Assembly (NCBI RefSeq): GCF_026745355.1
Contig: NC_079209.1
Span: forward strand, 42,963,388-43,027,387
Direction of reading: 5' to 3'
Origin: Beta vulgaris subsp. vulgaris
Lineage: Eukaryota; Streptophyta; Magnoliopsida; Caryophyllales; Amaranthaceae
Length of the DNA stretch: 64,000 nt
How positions within the stretch are numbered: position 1 is the stretch's first letter; the number at the start of each line of letters is the position of its first letter. Positions 58,359-64,000 of this stretch are shown piece after piece. A program made the translations under genes and the position numbers. Below the pieces are notes generated by a model. It searched no databases. It was not told where the DNA came from and saw nothing but the letters and a program-made list of their open reading frames with translations.

Positions 58359-59555
58359 CCACTCTTAATCGTCAGTGTGTGTGGAAAGTAGGGAATGGTC
58401 ATGATATAAGGGTTGTAAAGGATAAGTGGGTTCATGGTCAAATGAAGGATAACATTTCACTATGCGAGGCCGCAAATCTCAGAGTAGCAGATCTTATTTG
58501 TCCATAAGGACAAGGTTGGGATGTGAAAAAGATTAATAGGTTTTTCATCCCATAGGGTGCTCGTTTAATAAGAGCTAGATTTTCCATAGTATCACACTCA
58601 AGATGATGTCCGTTATTGGCCTCTAACGAAGTCAGGAGAATACAGTACCCAGACAAGTTACTACTCTGTCTTGCAACAACAACAAAAAGATATTTGCAGC
58701 ATGACAAGTCCAGAGTCGCACATATTTTTTCGGAATCTTTGGAACTTGAACATCATACCAAAATGGAAGCTATTCCTTTCAAAATTATGGTAGAATGGTC
58801 TTGCTATGTCTGCTAACCTCTTCAGACGTGCCATTGGTGTAGCGGAGGAGTGTCCTATCTATCTTGAAGAGACAAAAGATTGTCAACATCTCTTACGTCA
58901 ATGCCCTCTTGCCTTAAAAGCATGGAAATTAAGAAATCTTGGCCCCGTTTTCTCACTGAATCACCCACCTCATTTCAAGGATTGGTTGGTTCATCAACTT
59001 GTTGCTTTCAGGAAGCAGGAAGGGCTGAGGCCTGAAGGGTACTCAAGAGCCTTTGTTTGTTGGGCTATTTGGAAAACCAGGATTGAACAGATCTTTAGAA
59101 ATGCTCGTGCTTCAATCGAGATTCTCAAACATAATTTTGAGAAGGTTAGAATCAACACTCAATTTTCGCCAGAGAAGATCAGAAGATCTCAAATTTAACC
59201 ATCTCCAAGACTCCACTGGTCCAGAGGGTGAGAGCTTCCTCTGTACTCCAGGCGGAAGCCAAAGCTTGCCTTCTTGCGCTACAGTGGGCCAAAGAAGCTG
59301 ATGTCCACTGTTTATTGGTTTATACAGATTATGAGACTCTTGTGAGGCTATTGCGTTCGAAACATTCCAGGGACATGTCTGTAGATCATTGCATTAGGGA
59401 TATTAAGGGTATTACAACCACTTTTAGGAAGTTGCTTCAGCTCATGAACTGGCGAAATTCTGCAGGAATATTAGTTTTCCTTTCATGTATTATTAGTTTT
59501 TATTTCCGTTTGGGTTTTTGAGGTAAATTTCCACGTTGTCAAAAAAAACTTTGCT
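58359..59555 (+). pseudogene. LINE ORF2 C-terminal part (zf-RVT and RNase H)
   Basis: After the LTR element the LINE goes on with CVWKVGNGHDIRVVKDKWVH. 58806-59198 carries the zf-RVT part (ECPIYLEETKDCQHLLRQCP, AFVCWAIWKTRIEQIFRNAR). 59228-59500 carries the RNase H end (VRASSVLQAEAKACLLALQW, LVYTDYETLVRLL). It ends near an A run at 59540. Stops at 58505 and frame changes at 58800 and 59200 show decay. Confidence 0.85.
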
Positions 59556-59822
59556 AATTAATATATAATTTTTCTCTAATTTCAATCAATTTGACTTAAT
59601 AATAGAGAAAATAATTTATAATTTTGTTTAACTTTCTTGCAAAGGGACACTTATTTTCGTTGTATTCTCTTACCTCTTTTATTCCTTTGATGACAATTTA
59701 CATATATTATCATAGAATCTTATTCCCGCAAAAATTCTCAAAATCTTAAAATTTTATGATTCGATTTAAAAGACTCTTTCGACTGAAAATAGAATCACGA
59801 ATTTGACAACCTTGACCAATAG

Positions 59823-60211
59823 TACTTTCCAAGCCGTAAAGTGGAAAAGTCCATATTTAAGTTCTGAACTGAAGAATGAGGAAGCAAATAACTAACATAT
59901 GTCTAGTGGGCTACCACAAATATTCACAATCGTTTTTACGATGAAACCCTACTTGTTTTACTTGTGGTCAAACTCTCCCATATGGATTTGCGTTTGGCCC
60001 AAATATCACAGGCTATAGTAGGTAAGATAATTGTATACATAAGCACGTCATATATATATTAATTTTACTATTAAAATAATATCTGAAATAAGAAAGGATC
60101 CAACATAAATATCAAGTCGTTTCAAGTTCTTATTCATGATCATCTCCAAAGACACATACTGACATACACATAATGTATAATTTACACATTGCATAGATTA
60201 CTCCTAGATTT
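59823..60211. other. 3' flank of the CYP74 gene
   Basis: AT-rich spacer. The part next to 60211 is the likely 3' untranslated region of the minus-strand CYP74 exon. No other feature seen. Confidence 0.5.
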
Positions 60212-61252
60212 TCACTTAGCTTTCTCAACTCCCGTGATTGCCCCAGATGAATCAAGCGTTATAGAATCATATCGTAAGAACAAATCTGCCAAAAACAAGC
60301 ATGCAGTAAAAGGAACATAATCTTTTCCTGCACACTGCTTATTTGATGCATCAGCTTTCGCATTCTGCGGTCCATTCGACCAGAACAAATAGTTCAACAA
60401 TTCATCACCCTTCTCGCCCATAAACCGATCCGGAACGAACGTTTCCGGGTCATCAAACACCTTCGGATCCCTCATCACAAGTGTTTGATATCCACAAAGC
60501 AACTCACCCTTCTTTACATCAAATCTTGAATCATGTGATTGTAACACAAAGTCCTTTCTTGCCCGCCCATATTGAAGTGGTACAGGGGGTTTTAACCTTA
60601 GTGTTTCGTACACGAATGATTGCACATTAGGCATGTCTTGAATTGCAGTAAAACTCAATGATGAAGGTGAGCTACAATTTTCCCTCACTTCTTTCCTCAA
60701 CACTTCTTGTATTGCACCATTGTTTAGTACTAAATTGTTAAGCAATGCAGGCAAGAAAATCGAAAACCCGCCAAATGCATTGAATCCAAGGTTGAATAGC
60801 AAGTTGTGGATGATATCTTCTTCAGTTAACCCAAACTCGGATTTACCTCGTTCAATCACTTCACGAGCTTCTTTCGAAACGAAACTACAAAGTTTCTCAT
60901 AATCCCCTTTAACCAATAGATAGGGGTATGTGAAAGAATGTAAGAAGATTTCTTCAAATGGTTGGAGTATACCAATATTGATAATGGGTAGGAGTTGTAC
61001 GGCAAGCCATTTATCAACCATAACATGACCTGTTTCGCAGAGTTCTTTTGAGTAATTTATAGGGTCAGCTCCAAGCATTCCTTGGCAAAGGAAGTTGAAG
61101 AGGCATTTTTGTAAGGGGTTGAACAAGTTGGCAGTTTTATCTTTGGAGATAGATTGTTCAATGGTTGTCCACATGGTGTCCAAGTTTGTTAATAAGGAAG
61201 ATACCCATACTTTAGAGCTTCTCTTCAGGGTGTCCGTAGCAAAGTTCTTAAC
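60212..61252 (-). CDS. CYP74 cytochrome P450 (hydroperoxide lyase / divinyl ether synthase type), 3' exon only
   Basis: The exon begins at 61252 after an acceptor (CCACAG|GTTAAGAAC) and stops at 60212, giving 346 residues. Marks of CYP74 in order: the helix-I segment NLGFNAFGGFSIFLPALL, without the usual P450 oxygen-binding Thr; YETLRLKPPVPLQYGRARKD (ExxR); DPETFVPDRFMGEKGDELLN; and the haem-thiolate loop NKQCAGKDYV, preceded by YLFWSNGPQ. CYP74 enzymes rearrange fatty-acid hydroperoxides without O2 or NADPH. The NAFGGFS helix is usual in hydroperoxide lyases and divinyl ether synthases rather than in allene oxide synthases (NSWGG). Family members have about 480-520 residues, so 130-150 N-terminal ones are missing, probably on an exon past 64000. 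The exon is intact. If the 5' exon is absent from the genome, it is a truncated copy. Confidence 0.88.
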   Translation of the reverse strand, partial: VKNFATDTLKRSSKVWVSSLLTNLDTMWTTIEQSISKDKTANLFNPLQKCLFNFLCQGMLGADPINYSKELCETGHVMVDKWLAVQLLPIINIGILQPFEEIFLHSFTYPYLLVKGDYEKLCSFVSKEAREVIERGKSEFGLTEEDIIHNLLFNLGFNAFGGFSIFLPALLNNLVLNNGAIQEVLRKEVRENCSSPSSLSFTAIQDMPNVQSFVYETLRLKPPVPLQYGRARKDFVLQSHDSRFDVKKGELLCGYQTLVMRDPKVFDDPETFVPDRFMGEKGDELLNYLFWSNGPQNAKADASNKQCAGKDYVPFTACLFLADLFLRYDSITLDSSGAITGVEKAK

Positions 61253-61395
61253 CTGTGGATATTAAAATTTAAAAATTATTTAAACATCAATATTAGTATA
61301 ATGCAAGCATAGATAAACTCTCTACTTTTTTTATGAAGAGAAACTTTTTTTACTTAACTACTGCCTCAAACACTTTGAGATTATGGCTTTCTGCC

Positions 61396-61514
<119 letters not shown>

Positions 61515-61810
61515 GAGGGTTGAGTTCTAATTACAGCCCTCTTATGGTAAAAACTGCCGGAACCACTTCAAAGAAGAGAAAACTTCATAAAATGAACAAA
61601 AACGTAAAATGAGAAAACGCAAAATGAGCATAAAAAAGTTAAATGAGAAAATGATAAAATGAGAAAACCCTAAAATGAGCAAAAATATTGCGAAATGAAC
61701 ATAAAAATATTATGAGCAAAAATATAAAATTGCAAAATAATATGAGCAAAAATATTGTGAAATGAGTAAAATCTTCGAAAAATGAGTAGTTCTCACCATA
61801 AGGGTGGTTC
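61515..61810. mobile_element. Second TA-flanked (Micron-like) element, 296 bp
   Basis: It starts directly after the TA array with GAGGGTTGAGTTCTAATTAC, AGCCCTCTTATGGTAAAAAC. It ends with TGAGTAGTTCTCACCATAAG, GGTGGTTC, then ATATATATATA. The ends are weakly inverted (CCCTCTTATGGTAAAAACT against CCACCCTTATGGTGAGAACT). The core repeats AAATGAGC/AAAATGAG words. The sequence differs from the element at 32029-32297. Confidence 0.65.
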
Positions 61811-63830
61811 ATATATATATACTTAGTTACTACTATATACTTACTCGATCTTTTCTTTTATTATATACTTTCTGCATGGTTCAAAATACTGAATACTAAA
61901 ATGAATCCTACATATTTGAGATGAGTTAACGAGAACCTTCTTAATTAACTATGTTTTCTTATATATGTGGATGAGAATTGTTGTTTGCACTTCATAAAGT
62001 TTGACCTTGAAAATATATATGTAAATGGAGAGTCTATTGAGAGACGGATAGAGTACACAAATAGATGGTAATGAGACTGTAAAAATGTTAAGCTATTAGT
62101 CACAATATATTTTCTTCCATAAAAATAAACTTTTTACAATGTTTATTGATGAATTTTTTTATATCCATATGAGCCACGAAGGCGGTACAAAGTACAAAGA
62201 AGGGGAGGGGGATTCGAACCTGTGACATATCGTTCAGAGCACCTCAATGTTTATTGATGAATGATTATATATATGAGCAACTAAAGTAGTGTGTTTATAA
62301 GCATACTAGTCAAAATGTTTAAATTATAGGTAAAAGGGAGAGATTTTTTTTTTTTGGAAGATGATTCTCTTCTTTGTAGTACACTTGCATTTTTGTTAAC
62401 GGTTACTTTTGCATTTAACATTTTTTTCCTTTATTTAATCAACAATTATTAAAAAAGACGGTCTAATTTTAATATAAAATTAGACTTAGTTACTAAATGA
62501 ATTAAACTAGTCAACGAAATAAATTAAAATAGTTACTATTAGGCTAATTCTCTTTTTAATATCAACCTTACTATTGGCTAATTTTAATTTAAGAATAGAC
62601 AGTTTCTTACAAGACAAAACTCTTATTTAATCTGGAAAAATGAGTTAATTCATATGTATCCTAATGGTTGACAATCAATCATTGGTTAATAGTGAGTTAA
62701 GTGGCCGAAATGCTATTTAAAGATGAAAAAATAAATAAAAGATCCTTAAGGTGAAAACCCCAAAAATATATATCTTTAATATATGCTTGATTCATTAAAA
62801 ATATAATTCTAGTTCACACAATATTTTTTTCCTCTTTTAATAATGTAATTGGACCTGTTCCAAGGCTCTATCTTATGGTACTTCCAAGTTCCAAGTTCCA
62901 AGTTTCAACCCAATTTTAAGCCCGACAATGAAAGTGGAGAGAGGGATATCAACAACAATTGTGGTGTATTGGTGTTGTGGTACTACAAACCCGCGTGAAA
63001 TTTAGTGAAAAAAAGTTATCGCTCTTTTATTGAGAAAATATTCACATATAAAAGAAATAGATCTTTCGTTCAGGACAAATTGGTGTACCATTTGAAAGAG
63101 GCGTAACATATTATTACATTAGTAGTTTAGTACACTACATAATACATACACTAGATTTTTGCGACTTCCGAGAAATCAGTAAAAAGAACGCGATTTAGAT
63201 CCCACGGCCACAAGTTAGATGTTTTTGCCCTCTAAAATAAAGGTTGGATGTTTTAATTTCATTTTAACGTTGTTTCCGTTCAACTGTATTTTTTCATAAT
63301 ATAAAAAATATTAGCTATTAAGATTTTGATATTTTCCTCAATCATAATCCTTGCTAATTTAAAATATGTATATCAAAGGAAGTTCAAAGTAACTAAATAA
63401 ACTTTCATAAAAATATGTGTATTGAAAGAAAAGTTTATGATTGAAGAACAAATTAACATAACTAAAGCAGTTTTCAAATCAATTACAAAATCAAAGACAT
63501 AAAATTTTAATTTTACCTAAACTTTAAAATGCAATAACAATATACCAACATCCATTAACAAGTAATAAAAATATCAAGAAAACAACTTCTTCATCAAGTA
63601 ATTTTTATATTTTGTATTTACACCACATAATATTTAATTAGAACTAATGATGATTGTAAATTACATCCTATAAAATTACATTTAGATGAAATTTAATAAT
63701 ACTCGCCAAAATAATTCACACACACATTGCGTGCAAAAAAAGCTAGTTTATGTGATGAAAAAAGCATGCATTTGAAGCATAATGTATATGCACCACGCAG
63801 GATCCAAATGACGGCCATATACTCCATAAG
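61811..63830. other. AT-rich DNA upstream of the CYP74 exon
   Basis: Apart from the short SINE at 62155-62244 I see no gene, no second CYP74 exon and no clear repeat ends. If the CYP74 gene is intact this is intron. Confidence 0.5.
62155..62244 (-). mobile_element. Short tRNA-derived SINE, 5'-truncated, 90 bp
   Basis: A perfect 18-bp duplication, CAATGTTTATTGATGAAT, flanks it (62137-62154 and 62245-62262). On the minus strand it has a B box (GGTTCGAATCC) 25 bases from the 5' end and a short A tail (the T run at 62155-62160). The A box is missing, as in a 5'-truncated SINE. Confidence 0.88.
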
Positions 63831-64000
63831 GATAGGAGTTAGCTCAAGTGGGTAGAGCGCTCCCCCTTATCCCTTGAGTTTAGGGGTTCGATCCTTACCC
63901 CCAGCATTATGTTAGGGTATTTCCTTAATATGCTATGCATGCCTACCAGCCAATGTGTTGGTGTTTCCTACATGCTAGTAGCCTTGTAGGAATTAGTCCT
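63831..64000 (+). mobile_element. tRNA-derived SINE head, cut by the window end
   Basis: A box TAGCTCAAGTGG at 63840-63851 and B box GGTTCGATCC at 63885-63894, 33 bases apart, form an internal pol III promoter. A five-base T stem (TAGGG/CCTTA) can still form, but the acceptor and anticodon arms do not make a good tRNA. The part behind (TATGTTAGGGTATTTCC ...) would be the SINE body. The tail is out of the window. Confidence 0.75.

Larger units (their letters stand above)
39490..59555 (+). mobile_element. L1-type LINE, interrupted twice (parts 39490-41860, 43908-44289, 58359-59555)
   Basis: The three parts form one element when the CACTA MITE (41861-43904 with AGC duplication) and the LTR element (44290-58353 with CTCGT duplication) are taken out. 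Across the second junction the reading frame continues directly (LHVSS then TLNRQCVWKVGNG). The order is ORF1-like CCHC domain, RT, zf-RVT, RNase H, and a short A run at about 59540-59547. It has stops and frame changes throughout. The 5' border is uncertain. Confidence 0.85.
38807..59814. mobile_element. Outermost hAT-like remnant that hosts the whole nest
   Basis: The left end CAAGGTTATCAAAATCGCAA matches the reverse of the right end, CAAGGTTGTCAAATTCGTGA, at most positions. The flanks GCCAATAG (38799-38806) and ACCAATAG (59815-59822) agree at seven of eight, like a worn 8-bp target duplication. Only about 0.7 kb on the left and 0.25 kb on the right would be its own sequence. The rest is the LINE and everything inside it. 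Confidence 0.65.

Noticed and set aside
63831..63905. Functional tRNA gene
   Set aside because: A and B boxes are good, but the acceptor and anticodon arms do not pair well and the sequence continues like a SINE body.

Overview
This window is nuclear DNA from a flowering plant. It shows intron-split genes with GT-AG borders, AT-rich spacers, plant-type transposons (Stowaway, PIF/Harbinger, CACTA, hAT, Mutator-like, L1-type LINE, Ty3/Gypsy, Ty1/Copia, tRNA-derived SINE) and a plant CYP74 gene. It reads as a eudicot with a large, repeat-rich genome. I suspect Caryophyllales/Amaranthaceae from the general look of the repeats, but I cannot prove it from the sequence.

Only three cellular genes are well supported. 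(1) 21156-21632 (+) is a two-exon gene for a 118-residue secreted-peptide precursor. Its C-terminus has an acidic run, a DY pair and a Pro-rich PTPKH ending, as in tyrosine-sulfated peptide hormones. (2) 22104-30112 (-) is a three-exon JmjC/cupin oxygenase of the NO66/MINA (RIOX) class. Its reading frame closes exactly to 766 residues, and it faces the peptide gene tail to tail. (3) 60212-61252 (-) is the last exon of a CYP74 cytochrome P450 (hydroperoxide lyase or divinyl ether synthase type). Its 5' exon is not visible.

Everything else is mobile DNA and its decay. From left to right: a Gypsy LTR fragment and a LINE 3' end (1-2193); two Mutator-like MITEs with perfect 9-bp target duplications (TSDs) (3135-3948, 4969-5370); a PIF/Harbinger element that keeps both genes but with broken frames (5948-10577); a minus-strand Gypsy fragment cut by a hAT MITE (12435-16197); further hAT and Stowaway MITEs (10972-25851); the gene pair with an intron full of repeats; a minisatellite and TA arrays (30975-32431); and a Copia remnant split by a CACTA element (32530-36302).

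From 38807 to 59814 there is a deep nest. A hAT-like remnant holds an L1-type LINE. The LINE holds a CACTA MITE (itself hit by a hAT MITE) and a 14-kb Gypsy/Athila-like LTR element. That LTR element has been invaded by a CACTA element with a Ulp1-like protease gene (which carries another hAT MITE), a Stowaway, and a block with a GRF zinc-finger gene. Target-site duplications can be read for most layers, so the order of events can be stated.

The right end (61397-64000) holds a TA array with a Micron-like element in the CYP74 5' flank or intron, a 90-bp SINE remnant with an 18-bp duplication, and the head of another SINE that runs off the window.
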